From Quillaja saponaria (taxonomy: Eukaryota > Streptophyta > Magnoliopsida > Fabales > Quillajaceae), in assembly GCA_029379385.1 (NCBI GenBank), contig CM055605.1, positions 992,001 through 1,056,000 of the forward strand: a DNA stretch of 64,000 nt, given 5' to 3'. The translations under genes were made by a program, and so were the position numbers. The notes beneath the pieces were generated by a model. The model was not told the DNA's origin. It made no database searches and saw only the letters and a program-made list of their open reading frames with translations. Positions within the stretch are counted from its first letter, which is position 1, and the number at the start of each line of letters is the position of its first letter. Of this stretch, positions 1 through 12,172 are shown piece after piece.

Positions 1-2217
1 CATAATGGAAAATCGTACAAATGATATTAGAGAAAAAAAAAAAAAAAAACACATAGGATATATTCTCGGAATATTGATGCGTTCTCTTTTTATTTGTCCC
101 TGGCCACTAAAAAGAGGAAAAACAAATATATGTGTACAAGCATAAAGGAGATAAAATTATAAAATATTATGTTCCTAGGTTCATGAGATATTTTGTAGTA
201 TAAAAATTATATTGTTATAAGTATCACACTTAAACTTTTGAGTCTAGAATGTGATTTGAAGCAATGTTTTAAAATTGGACCGGTTATTTCTTAAAAAAAT
301 TATTAGGTCTTGAATTATTGATTTAATCAAGATTAGATTGATAATCAAACTGAATGATCTCATATGTATAAATTTAGTTATATATTTAAATATTATATAA
401 TTTTTGTTAATTTTAAATGCTAAATATGTAAGAAAATAAAATATAAAAATTTAATATTTATTGAATAATAAGAAAATGGTGGTGCTATGTGTACTACCTA
501 ATATTGTTAGGTAGATTACAAAATAAAAAGATGTAATGAATTTTTTTTTGTCTTCTAATGCATTTGTAGTGTACCTAACAATATTTGTAATCTACATGCC
601 CTAAGAAAATCACATCACAAATAGCTAAATACATATTGTAATAATTAAAACTACAATTGATGATTTATTACGTACCACAACATTCAAGTTTCAACTTATG
701 TATCAAAATAATAAAGATAACATCAATATAAAAATTTATTATTTCACAAATTTTTAATATAAAATATAAATATTTCACTAATTCTTAATGCAAATAGCAT
801 TTATTTTTTATAAATATATTTTGTTCAATCAATCTGCTATCGATTCTTACTGCTAGAAAAGATCAATAATGACAATTACTTTCTAATCAATAAGACTCGA
901 ACTCTATTTTATCAAATTACTTTAACACTAAACCAATTAATTATGAACAGATTTAATGCTTTAATATACGCAAAAAATCATAGTCCTCTATATTTCTACT
1001 AATGATCACTAATGAGAGGCGTTTGAATCCATGAGTACCATTTTATTTGTTAGTAATTACTTTTTTCCGTAATTCAAGAGGATATAGAAACTTAAAACTT
1101 AATATTATATTTTTATATTGGTAATAATATTAATTAATTTTTCTGGTTTAAATTATTGACTTGGAACAAAATAAATTTAAAATTGAATTAAGTTAATAAA
1201 TAATAGTGTTTTAAGATATGGACTGGCATGATTGGATCATAGTCTGAGTGCTATTCGGGCAATAATTTAAAGTCCTAACCCGACCCACTTGACCAATTAA
1301 TAATTTAAAAACCCGATGCATTTGCAAAAAAATAAAATAAAGGAAAATTTGTAAGAGATTATTTTATTATTTTATTTTTATTATATTTTTTATTTAACAT
1401 TAAATTATTACATGTACATAAATATATATTTTTAAAATAATTATGTCATAGGTCAACTTGACTTGGGATGCCCACAATTTTTCACATCACCCACTGGGCG
1501 AGTTTCCAATTGAAAATAAAAAAACAATTAACTGATTTTTTAAGGAATATTCTTACAATATAAAATATTCTAAAAATCGTAATTCAATAATTATTGGTCA
1601 TATCTGGTTAAGTCGTATATAAAAGTATTACATGTAAAAATATTTTTTAAGTAGAGTTATTTAAAAAATAATGTATAAAAAAGTAAAAAAAAAAATTGGA
1701 TAAGTTAACATAAAGTACTGCAAGATAAAAAAAAATTATTTTATTTAAAAAAATAGATATTGAGTATTAAAATTATTAAAAACATAAGTTTGACAAATAT
1801 ATCTATACTATTTGTCTAAATAAAATAGTTATTAAAATTTATTTCTCTTGTTTTCTATTTAGAAAAGTTTCTTTTTCTAATTTTATCTTTTAATAGTTTT
1901 TAGGACTCTAAAAAAGTCCAAGAATATTTTTCTCTAAAGTTTAAAAAATAAACGTCTGTTACCTAATAGTTTTGTAAAAAAAATTAAATTCAAAACCTGT
2001 TTTACAAACTAAACCAGAAAGGGGGGATTGAATTATTTTTAACTATTATAATAAATGTCTAAAATATTCTTACTTAAAAAATATTTAAATTTTTTCTGTA
2101 ATTATATTAATAAATACTAAAAACACTGGTTAAAAAAATTATTAAACAACAACCTTGTGTCATTGTCTAATGCCAGCATCTTTACATTTGCATAACTTAG
2201 TCTAAAAGTACTGAAAA
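1..2217. other. A+T-rich intergenic DNA
   Basis: No credible ORF or gene fragment is seen. The stretch consists of long A/T runs and short open frames without codon structure. A small inverted repeat near position 540 is listed separately. Confidence 0.7.
500..585. repeat. Short inverted repeat (possible MITE or foldback remnant)
   Basis: Arms at 500-522 and 563-585 are reverse complements at 21 of 23 positions and share the core AATATTGTTAGGTA. The loop is about 40 nt. The arms could fold into a hairpin. No target-site duplication was identified, so assignment to a transposon family is only a guess. Confidence 0.45.
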
Positions 2218-2705
2218 ATGTCATGGCAAAAAACGGAAGTACTGAGAATTGAAGAAAACATTAGATATACAGAAGATCAGGACCGAACACAACATGTGCC
2301 TACGAACGGTGTAGATGAATCCATTGCTTCATCATTAGGCAGTGGAGGTTGCGTTGTCGGAGAATCTAGACGGCCACCAAGACCACCGGCTCATGCTCTA
2401 AACTACTTCCAAAGATCAGGATCGTGCAGATTTCGCCACGTGGACCCACGGATTTTATCGGATGCAAACCTATTTATATTCCACTCTTTATTCTCATTTT
2501 CCGGTCCGGCTCTTACCCTCTCTCTCTACCAGCCGTTCTCTCAGTTCACAGCCTCACAAACCCTAGATACTCTGCGAACCTCGCAATTTTCCATGCTCCA
2601 TTTCGATCTATTCTGCTGAAGTTTATCATCAATTTGTCGGGGAATTTATCAAATTGGAATTTTTGGAGCGTAATCGGAGATACTAAGTGCTCTGAGAAAT
2701 CAATT

Positions 2706-5700
2706 ATGACGGCTTCTACCACGAGCCAGGTGTATATTCAGGTAATTGAAGATGTCATGAACAAAGTTCGAGACGAGTTCATCAACAACGGTGGCCCTGG
2801 AGAGGAAGTTCTGAAAGAGCTACAAGCCGTAATACTTCATATACTTGCTTGATTCTAATGTGTTCCTTCATATCTCTCATTGTTCTTCGTTATTGTCTTG
2901 ATATGAATTGCGAAATTGGAAAATGGGTAAATTGGATTTCAGGGCTATTTACTTTCTCATCTGATTGATTTAGGGCATGGATCCGATTATTTCATGGTTT
3001 CTGTTTTTTCTTTAAATTTACTTTTTTGAAGTTCATGAGTTCATTGTTTAATCTCCATGGTTTATGAATTAAGTTGCTTTTTCTCTTTCCTGGAAAATTT
3101 CAGACGTGGGAAACGAAGATGATTCAAGCTAATGTTGTACTCGGTCCTATAGATAGGTCCAGTACAGCTAAGCCTACGCCCGGTGGTCCAATTACTCCGG
3201 TTCACGATCTTAACGTTCCCTATGAGGGGACTGAGGAGTATGAAACTCCCACAGCCGAAATACTATTTCCTCCAGTGAGTTTGTTTTTCGCAACTCTTTT
3301 TTCATGTCTACAACCATGACCCCTATTTATTTCTTACAATGACTTTTGAGTTTAAGCAAGTTTCTATGTTTCTACTCACGTTCTCCTTTTATTGTTTAAT
3401 TATAATTATTATTTATGAGCTCAAATAGTGATTTTTGTTTTGTGGTTTTTGGATGACTAGACACCTTTGCAAACTCCTATTCAAACTCCTTTACCTGGAA
3501 GTCTGGACAATTCAGCGTATAACATTTCTACCGGACCTAGTGACTACCCTACCCCTGGAAACGATTCTGGAGGGACTACTGAGGTGAAAGGTGGAAGACC
3601 TGGTCCTTACACGGTATGTTATATGTCAAGTCCTCTATTTTTGATTGATTGATTGATTTCAGGATTCAAACAAGCACATATTTACTTTATTGACATTTTG
3701 GTAAATTGAATTTGGTATCAGCTACTGTTTCTGTTTTGTAAGTGGCATCTACGCAGTGGGTTGTTTCTTTGGCTATTGTAGTTGTCTACGCTTTATATTT
3801 CCATTTTCTGTTAGAAATGTGTATGATGATTCTAACCCAATAATCTGGTTGCAGCAACCTCCATCTCCCTGGATGAATCATAGGCCTTCACTTGATGTTA
3901 ATGTTGGTAAGTACAATGATAAATGGAATTTAGGGTTTTAATGGATATAGCTTCAGACTAATAGGCATTGTAAATAGCTTACGTGGAAGGGCGGGATGAG
4001 GTGGACAGAGGAACCTCCAATCAACCCTTGACACAGGTAATCCTGTGATAAGTTTAGTAGAATAAGTTTCTAGTATGCAAGTAGTCATGAAACAAATGTT
4101 GTTGGATAACTTAGTATGACCAAGAAGCCTGTCCTATCCATAATGGATAACTTAGTGTTACCATTATATTTAACTATTATTGACATTTGAGAATAATCCA
4201 GGACTTCTTCACATTGTCGGGAAAGCGAAAACGTGAAGATTTTGCTTCTCAATATAATGCAGGTGGGCATATACCCCAGCAAGATGGAGCTGGAGATACC
4301 ACATCTGGGGTTTTTGAGATTGAGGTATAGTTTGTTTCTTTCTCCAATATCAAATGTTTCCCTGTAATGACTTTATCAGTTAAGTAGTGCCAAAACAACA
4401 CCATTTAAGACTGCGATTGTTTGGAAATATAGAAATATTTCTTCTTGATAAAAAAATTCGGAGATCGCTCTCCTCACCTAGACAGTGGTCTCAATTTTTG
4501 TTTTGGTCCGTGGACTTCACATGAAATCTGTAGTTCCATCCGCACCCTTGGGTTAATAATATTCAACCATTCAGTTTCTTATGGTAATTCCTGCATAGCC
4601 TGGCTCCTGTATTCACAAGCAAGTGCTGTTTCTCTCCTGTACTCTATTGGTATTAACTGTATCAATTGCTTGGTTAGAAATGTGGCATTAATTTCTCTTA
4701 TAGCTGTTTTCTTTAGGACTTTACTTACTAACTGTGTCACAAGGGCTTTATGCTGAGCAGTCAAGCAGATCTGATGAGCTACTAGAAAACAAACTACATA
4801 TGTGAAAGCATTGTCTACTTATGTGAAAAAGGCCTCCATAATTGTGAAAAAGGCTGCGCCTGTTTTTGTTTAATTACTTTGTCGAATAATACTAATACAA
4901 TTTCTTTATATCTAATATTTATGATTGTTATAGCTTTATCTAGGGTAGCATTTGAGTTAGCAAGCTGGCAAAGGAGAGGAGCCTCTCTTCTCTGAACTGA
5001 AGTTGGATTTTATTTATTTATTGATAGAAAGCACTGTTGAATTTTGGACATTATCTATATATGTTGGAAGTAGTATCCTTTAATTAAGTTAATGTTAATC
5101 TTTCAGGTATCTGGAGGGAGCATGTCTGTTAGAGGACATGACATGGTCACCGCTGCTAGGAGCAAGATGTCAGCAGATGGGTTGAGGCCTGCTTCAAGGA
5201 TTCCTCAACTTGATGGACCAATTCCTTATGATGATGATGTTCTATCTACACCAAATGTAAGTATTGTTCATTTTTTTCTTACTGTACGTACAAGCATGTA
5301 ATGAATACTGCAATATTTGTTAATTCCCCTTATTTAATATGCATTTATCTGGACTTCGTTCCAACTTCATTGTCTTTAGACTCTGTACCCATTATCAATA
5401 TTAGTTGCCACAATTCTAAGTCTAGTCTTTGATGAGTACCTTACTCAAAATTTGTTGTTCTAAATAGCATGCTGGATGGTTTTATTGTTCATGATACTTG
5501 ACAATTGAATGAATGGTGTGGTCGACATGTGTGTATATTCTACAATTGCTAATCCTTTTTCTCTTTTTTACTCTTCTTTCTATCTGTGCACGTGTTAATC
5601 CTAAGGGCTTCATAGCATCTAAAGATGAGATAAAAAAAACAGATAAGAATTCTATAGTGCATCTCTGTATCTCCTTTTCAATATTGAGTACTTGTGCATG

Positions 5701-6624
5701 GAAATTGAAATATTTTCAGTTTCTCACAACCTGTTACACAACCCCCCTATGTTTTACTCTGCAGATATACAATTACGGAGGAGCGTACAGCGAGGACTAC
5801 AACATTGCGAATACACCAGCTCCCCCTGGTAGGTTCTGTGGAAAAATTATGCTAATTTACATCTAGCTTCAAAATGGATGTACGTGATCCTTTCTAATTG
5901 TTTGTTTCTTTTAATGTTATTGGTTTGTGCTTTTGTTTCTTCAGAAGTACCAGCAAGCACTCCAGCTCTTGTTGCTCAAAATGATGTTGGAGAAGATGAT
6001 GATGACGAGCCCCCATTGAATGAAAACGATGATGATGATTTTGATGATGTGGATCAAGGAGAGGATCAAAACACACAACATTTGGTTTTGGCCCAGTTTG
6101 ACAAGGTAACAGATAGAGTGTTTTTGTCTCTCTCCCTCCCTTCCCCTTCTCCTCCTTGCACCATCCCTGGGAATTCTCTATTTGTTAAAAAAAAAAAAAA
6201 CATGCGTGGTGCTTGCCATATACTCATCCAACGTCATTTCATAAGAGCCTTTTAACTAAATGCTTTTGCTACCTCCAGTATGAATTTAGCCCTTGTACAG
6301 CGTGGGTGTGTGTGCTATGTTTTAACTTTGAAAATCTACACAGTTGTATGACTAATTGATGAAGAAAAACAAAAGCAAAAGATATTATCGCATTTTGTTG
6401 CATGAGTAATAATATTACTTATAACATATGTAGGTCACACGTACCAAGAGCAGATGGAAATGCACGCTGAAGGATGGCATTATGCACATAAACAACAAGG
6501 ACGTACTCTTCAATAAGGTCTATTACAGTTTATTTTTATTTTCTTTCATTCCTTCTACTTATGAAATTCTTTTAACAACATTACCGCATATCTTCTGCAG
6601 GCAACAGGAGAATTTGACTTCTGA
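2706..6624 (+). CDS. TFIIA-L: Transcription initiation factor IIA large subunit (TFIIA-alpha/beta)
   Basis: This is the large subunit of TFIIA, which stabilises TBP on the TATA box in the RNA polymerase II pre-initiation complex in the nucleus. Eleven coding exons join in frame with GT-AG borders: 2706-2828, 3104-3274, 3461-3613, 3855-3906, 3978-4036, 4202-4324, 5107-5256, 5765-5828, 5945-6105, 6434-6517 and 6601-6624. They give 387 residues, close to the usual plant length. The N-terminal four-helix-bundle segment includes VIEDVMNKVRDEF. A proline/threonine-rich linker follows, then an acidic run of Asp/Glu, then the C-terminal beta-barrel segment (SRWKCTLKDG, ATGEFDF). The start at 2706 was chosen because the family's conserved N-terminus begins there; the open frame that runs in from 2424 is 5' UTR. 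A TATA-like stretch lies at 2471-2480. No defects are seen. Confidence 0.95.
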
Positions 6625-7623
6625 TATTGTTGGGAGGAGATCCATTTGCTATTTAGTAGCTGTGCTTCACAAGAAAAACCTGAGTTGTCGTTGAGCATTT
6701 CTCAAATTTTTCTTTGATTAAATTATTAAGTGAAAGCTTGAGGGAAGGGAGATATTGTTACCCTGGAGATTAATATGGATGCTGGCCTGTTGTACATAAA
6801 TGATGAGCTTTTTCAGCCTTTTAAACCGATGGTACTCCAGGCATTTCCTGATGTTTACCGTTTCTCTGAGGGAATATATAGTTCCATTAGGTCTGTGTAC
6901 TAGGACATTTTGGTCAATGTAAGAATTGTATTGTTTGTTAATTAAAGATAAAATTTAGGCCTCCATTATTTAGATAGTGGTAACCTGTTCTGGTTGCTTT
7001 TGGTGAGGCACTTACAGAAAAGATGATATGAATATTATCACTTCTGAATCAACCATGAAATACATACTCCAAACCTTACAAATCTTTCCCTTGCTTGGCA
7101 CAGACACATCCACAGAATCTACGTCACTTTTTGATGTTGTGCATGAATTTGTCAGCCGTGAACGTGAGGTCCTCTGTTTCATCGTTTCTGTTTGAGTGCA
7201 AATCTTTCTCAGGGTCAATTTGGTATTGCCTGTAGCTAGAAGCAACTTTCGAAAGCAACCCCTTAGATGCTTCTAAAAGCACTCTCCAAAAAGCATACGA
7301 TGTTCCAAAAAGTGGTTTATGATAGTTTTATGGATCAAACACTAAGGTAGAAACCAAATGTCCTGTAATCTGACCCTAACATTTTCAGAGGAATTTTATA
7401 ACAAGGCAACAACCTGGGAATGTTTCCCAGGACAATACAATAGAAAAGCAGAAAATTGATTTTGGGGAAGGGTGAGTGAAAAATCCCAAATGCAAAGACA
7501 CAAAATCATACCAAACTGAAAAACAAATGTAGCATCCTAAAATATAATATTTAGTTAATAGACACAATAAGAATACAAAGATGTTGCAATACAGAAAAAG
7601 GATTACAAGATCTCGCGTGATCT
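6625..7623. other. Intergenic region, 3' flanks of two convergent genes
   Basis: This holds the 3' UTR of the TFIIA gene and then A+T-rich DNA up to the stop of the minus-strand gene. Short ORFs on both strands lack splice context or recognisable motifs. Confidence 0.6.
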
Positions 7624-7989
7624 TCAGCGTGCATGATTCACAATAACGCACTGTGTTTGAAAGAAACTAAAGAGAGATGATGGCTCTGTGAATGGGTCTT
7701 CAGCTGGATTTCGCCACTCGGTACCTTGCATTGACGGTGACAAGCTAGTATCCTCATTGCCCTGACCTTCATTGTTGCTTCCACTATTCCCTGGTAATCG
7801 GATTTCTTTGAGTTTCAATTCTGGTAATTGGTGTGGGGATAGTATGAGTGGTGATAGTAATGGAATTGCACTTGAAGATTCAGGGGAAGGAATAAAAGGG
7901 TTGGCATAGGTGGTGTGAAGCTGAAGAGATGCAGGGGCATGCTTTTGTAGCCTAGTGGGAGCTTTGGCTTCTCTCCCATTCTTCTCCAT
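7624..7989 (-). CDS. Short plant protein of unknown function (121 aa)
   Basis: A single-exon ORF of 121 residues. The N-terminus is basic and is followed by a proline/serine/leucine-rich stretch with the repeated phrase PLLSPLILSP. The C-terminus ends in a hydrophobic/aromatic motif (SSLFSFFQTQCVIVNHA). No signal peptide, membrane span or enzymatic motif is visible. The composition and the ordered terminal motif look like a real conserved plant protein, and I have an impression of similar unnamed plant proteins, but I cannot assign a function. It stands convergent to the TFIIA gene. A chance ORF is less likely given its length and composition. Confidence 0.6.
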   Translation of the reverse strand: MEKNGREAKAPTRLQKHAPASLQLHTTYANPFIPSPESSSAIPLLSPLILSPHQLPELKLKEIRLPGNSGSNNEGQGNEDTSLSPSMQGTEWRNPAEDPFTEPSSLFSFFQTQCVIVNHAR

Positions 7990-9150
7990 GAGCTATTTGG
8001 ACTTGCAGAACCTTCAAATTTTCACTCTCTCTGTTTCTCTGTTGCAAACACAGTTCCAATCAACTCACACTTCAAAGGCTGTTACAAAGATTTTAATAGC
8101 TATGGCAATGAATTAATAAGATACTATGACTTTTTCTTGGGAAGAGGAAAAGTAGGGGTTCAGTTATGGTGATTAAAAGTCACTGGTCATAAAATGATAA
8201 CTCATTTTTGGATGGCAGTTAATAATAACTGTCATTTTGCCAAAATTCTGCCTCTTTTTTTTTTTCACAGGCTGACCCCTTTTTTTTTGTTGTTTCCGGA
8301 AGAATAGGTTGTGAAAAAACTGTATAAACATTGTGTTTGGTGTCATGGTTGCCTGACGCTACTGTTTTGGCTTGTATCCTCACTTTGAGGTGCTTGTCAA
8401 ATAATACTATTTTTTTGGAATTCTTTCTTTCAAAAACCTTTAAAATAATTATTTTGTGTCATTGCTTGCACTTGTATTCAAAATTGGCACATAACATCAC
8501 ATTAACTCTTCAAATTCAACCTAACAATCTAGTACACAATTCGGTCCTTCCCACAGGTGTCCTGCTACCTTGTATGTACAACAAAGAGGAGAATCCTTTC
8601 ATTTTCGTCATAATAATTAGTAACGACTTATATTGATATGATATTATTAAATGAGAAAAACATGATAGTATAAGACTATTTGATTAATTTTTTACAATAT
8701 TTGACAATAACATGGTAGAATTAATAAATTTATATTATTAACCTCATTTTCTACTTGACAATATTAGACTATATAATAGAGAGTGAAAAGATAAGATAAT
8801 AATATATAATTATATTGCATTATACGTTGTAGTTTAATACTAAATTATTTTCGATGGGACTTGCTAACAATTCTTATTATAACTCCGAACTAATACATGT
8901 CTGAGGCAAAGAAGCAACTACTATCAGCAACATCTATTATCTATATTACTCTGAAGGGATTTTGCACTATTAGCTTAGAAGGTGATTGCATGACAGCATG
9001 AGTATATTCTTTTCCTTAACTACATTTTTACAAACTGCTGTGAGCCTGTGACACATGTTGGGCTTCAGAAACATGGTTAATTTCATTAAAATCATTAAAA
9101 GTTCTAATAGATAGTAGACAAGATCATGCTTATATACTACTTTATATCAT
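7990..9150. other. Intergenic DNA
   Basis: Upstream flank of the minus-strand small gene, then A+T-rich DNA. Nothing recognisable is seen. Confidence 0.6.
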
Positions 9151-9157
9151 TCTGTAG

Positions 9158-9606
9158 ATTTCTTTGGTGCCCTGAGAGCTCGAGCTTACGATGATGAACT
9201 AAGGAAGTGGATATCGGGTGTTGGAGTAAGTGGAGAGCATTAGGAAGAAGCTTGTGAATTCAAAGGAGGGGCCACCAACTTTTGAGCAGCCGAAAATGAC
9301 TTTTGAGAGTTTCAATTAGCAGACAACTATTTAAGTGACGCAACTCTCGGAGAGGAAAATGAAGTCTCTTTCAAGAGTGGAACTTTCTCCGGTTAGTAGT
9401 TCTACCTTTGTCCTGGAAACTTTTGCAGGTGGCTTTATATGTTCTCTAAGTAACTGATAAATATTTGATTTTTCTCTTTTCAGCCTTACAATGCAGGCAA
9501 AGCATCCCAACAAGTTAATGTACCTGTACCTGAAGGTTGCACAGACCCTTCTGCAACAAACTTTGACCCAACTGCAAGGTGTGACAGTGGAAGTTGCCAG
9601 TATTAA
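9158..9606 (+). pseudogene. RCA: Rubisco activase C-terminal fragment, broken
   Basis: Rubisco activase is the plastid AAA+ protein that removes inhibitory sugar phosphates from Rubisco. Only its C-terminal end is present. Exon-like part one (9158-9391) opens with FFGALRARAYDDELRKWISG, meets a TAG at 9226-9228, and resumes one frame away as KKLVNSKEGPPTFEQPKM. It then jumps directly to QLADNYLSDATLG, so roughly twenty family residues are missing. A GT-AG intron (9392-9483) precedes part two (9484-9606), which encodes the Cys-containing C-terminal extension of the long (alpha) isoform (PVPEGCTDPSATNFDPTA, then a CDSGSC motif) and a TAA stop. The retained intron indicates a duplicated genomic piece, not a retrocopy. 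The AAA+ core is absent, so it cannot encode an active enzyme. Confidence 0.88.
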
Positions 9607-10315
9607 GTTTAAGCTGTTGCTTGCTTTCCAGTTTCCAGGTTCTAGGCTATCTAATTGCTTACTGGAGGAAAAAGTTACATTGCTGCTTTTTATGTTTGGA
9701 TTAATGATATCCAGTCTTTTTGTTGCAATGTACTTGTATGTGGTTGTCATGAATTTAGATCTAGTGGTTACTTTTCATTCTAGCGGCTGTTGAAACCCTT
9801 TTCTAATATGTATAACACCAAATTGCACATTATCAATTTACAGTACTTGTGTGCTAGTATGTATTAGAGATTAATTTCATTTTGGGGAACCATTGAAGTC
9901 CAATCTGAAGTGGCACCAACATCTTTGAATTGTTTCCAAGCCTTTATATGAACTAATTAACTAACAGTCCTATTGCTTTCTTAGTTGTTAATTACTTCGA
10001 GAAGTGTTATTGCAGGCTTGTGACATAAAACTATGGTATGCTATATAGGTGCAGATTCACCATATTCTGCAGATACTCAACTAGAAAATTTGAAGTGAAA
10101 CACTCTAGAGGAGCCACAAAATTTTCTCCAGAATAGTTTTCAAACATTACCCAAATATGCGCTTTATGAATTCATACATAGGAATCCTTCACACTCACTA
10201 AATACAGTTTATTAAAAAAAACATATCAACCTTGTACAATGGTAGAGGAAATTATCTTCTCAAGATACTAGCGATATACATATTCAGGGAAGAAACAGAT
10301 GTCCTGAACAAAATC
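9607..10315. other. Intergenic DNA
   Basis: A+T-rich spacer between the Rubisco activase fragment and the 3' end of the LTI65-like gene. No gene seen. Confidence 0.6.
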
Positions 10316-12172
10316 TCAATTGGCTTGAAGAATTCTACCATGGTTTTCTTCTTCAACAACTGCAATACAAAAAGATTGCATGAAATATGAATAATTACAC
10401 AATGATTATGAAGAGAGAAATTGCAGGATGATTATAATAAAGAATAAGAGGAATGTTAACTTACTTTCATTAGCGCTAGTAGATACAGGGATTTGTGAAG
10501 ACGTGCTTGTAGCAGAGTGTGTGGCTGTATTTCGTGATGGTTCGTCAATTCGAAGCAAGGAAGTTACAGCCTCTCTCACCTTCTCCACCACCCCTGCATC
10601 ACCAGGAGTTCTCCTTGTACTAATTGCTTCAGATATAACTTGAGAAGGAGCTCTCTCATCTTCTCCTGGCTCAGATTCATTCATCACATACTCCTTTATT
10701 GAAACACCCTTATCACCCTTATCCCACATTTTATCGCTGGAATTAGCATGCATTCCACTTTGAGGAGCAGCAGGGGCTAAAGAGGGTTGTTGAGCTGCAG
10801 GGACTGAAGAAGGCTGTTCAGCTGCAGGGTTGGAAATAGTGAGGCTTTGAATTTTTGAGGCGATAGCATGGGTCGCATCTGATACCGTGGCATAAGCTGG
10901 TGCCAGCTTCTCAGTTACAGTTTCGGTTATAGTCTTGTTTGGATCATGAGGATTAGAACTTGCAGTTTCAGTTCTTATCTTGTGAGGACTAAGAGGCTCA
11001 CTTGTCATAGCTTGAGCCGTTGCCTTGTTAGGACTTAAAAGCTTAGCAGTGGCAACTTGAGTTGCTGTCTTGTTAGGACTAGGAGGCTTACTGGTCATAG
11101 CTTGAGCTGTTGCCTTCTCAGGACTTGAAAGCTTAACTGTGGCAGCTTGAGTTGCTTTATTGTTAGGACTCAGAGGCTTACTGGTCATAGCTTGAGCCGT
11201 TGCCTTAGGACTTAAATTAGCAGTGGCAGCTTGAGTTGCTCTCCTGTTAGGACTATGAGGCTTTTCTTGACTCGTTTTCCCAACACCTTCTTTGACACTG
11301 CTTGTCAAAACATGCTTCTCAGAAATAAATGGAATTGCTCTAGGATGCTGCCTTGCATTCGCTCTGTACTCCTCAGGTGCCAGTTCTGATTCGTACACTG
11401 AAAATGATATAAGAATAATAAAAGAGAATTCCAAAGAAGGAAGAATATGCAGTAGTAGTTAAAAGGGGCATTTACTCATCTTAGGAATTACAGAAAGACA
11501 TAAACAAAGAAAGCAAAGAATATGTTGACTAAACAAAATAAAGGTGAAAGGTTATCTAATGATATTACTAGGGGCTCCAAGGTACTCAGCATCTTCTTCT
11601 TCTTCATAATCCTCTAAACTAACTCCCAATGAGGGAGTGACATTACCATCCTCATCACCGTGCCTCTTCTTGCTGAGGGTGTGGCGCAATTTCTTGGCCT
11701 TCTCCTTCACTTTGGTGAGGACTGACGATTTCTTCTGATGGTGGCCGTGATCATCTTCAAGGCCAAGGTCCCTCATGGACAAAGGAGAGGAGGATGAGGA
11801 TGAGTTTGGTGACCACCTTGCTGATTCACCTCCTGCACATTAGACAAAATTAAAGTAGCCAATGTATCAAATATTGGTTAGTATTGTGGAAACATGAACA
11901 TAATTGTCTGGTAGCTTTAGGGGCAATTGTCATATATTATTTTTACAATTGATACGAGGTCCCCAAGGGACACACTCATCTCCCTTTCTTAAAGTTATAT
12001 CTCTGCCTTGTTTGGTGCTTACATGACAACCAGGCCATTGCAGAATCACCTAAATAGCTCAAGGCTTTGCCTATAGCCATGCCAAACATCATAGCAATGT
12101 CTTACCTCGGAGAAGTTGTTCAACGGTAGGGGTGTGATCTGCATATCTGTGCGTGCGGTCAAGTTGAGCCAT
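10316..12172 (-). CDS. LTI65: Low-temperature-induced 65 kDa / RD29-type stress protein
   Basis: Hydrophilic stress protein of the LTI65/LTI78 (RD29) family, members of which are induced by cold, drought, salt and ABA; the biochemical role is unsettled. Four exons on the minus strand join in frame: 12172-12106, 11832-11569, 11397-10465 and 10359-10316, giving 435 residues. Family marks in order are an N-terminal RTHRYADHTPTVEQLL, a basic SSVLTKVKEKAKKLRHTLSK block, the acidic YLGAP-MYESELAPE-YR junction, the ATVSDATHAIASKIQSLT motif, a GVSIKEYVMNESEPGEDERA block followed by VVEKVREAVTSLL, and the terminal EEENHGRILQ. A threonine/alanine/serine-rich region holds about three imperfect repeats of roughly 30 residues. 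All splice phases agree and no defects are seen. The start is the first ATG of the family motif. Confidence 0.93.
10975..11270 (-). repeat. Intragenic tandem repeat, ~90 bp unit, in the LTI65-like gene
   Basis: Within the large exon about three imperfect copies of a unit of roughly 30 residues occur, each containing ATQ-A-TA-L followed by KATAQAMTS and a P-LSP segment. The repeat is visible in both the DNA and the protein. It lies in the low-complexity middle of the protein and probably varies in copy number. Confidence 0.75.

Noticed and set aside
2218..2619. 133-residue ORF ahead of TFIIA
   Set aside because: It overlaps the probable promoter and leader of the TFIIA gene and has no family features.
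9331..9750. 139-residue minus-strand ORF
   Set aside because: It is antisense to the Rubisco activase fragment, whose sense strand has clear homology.
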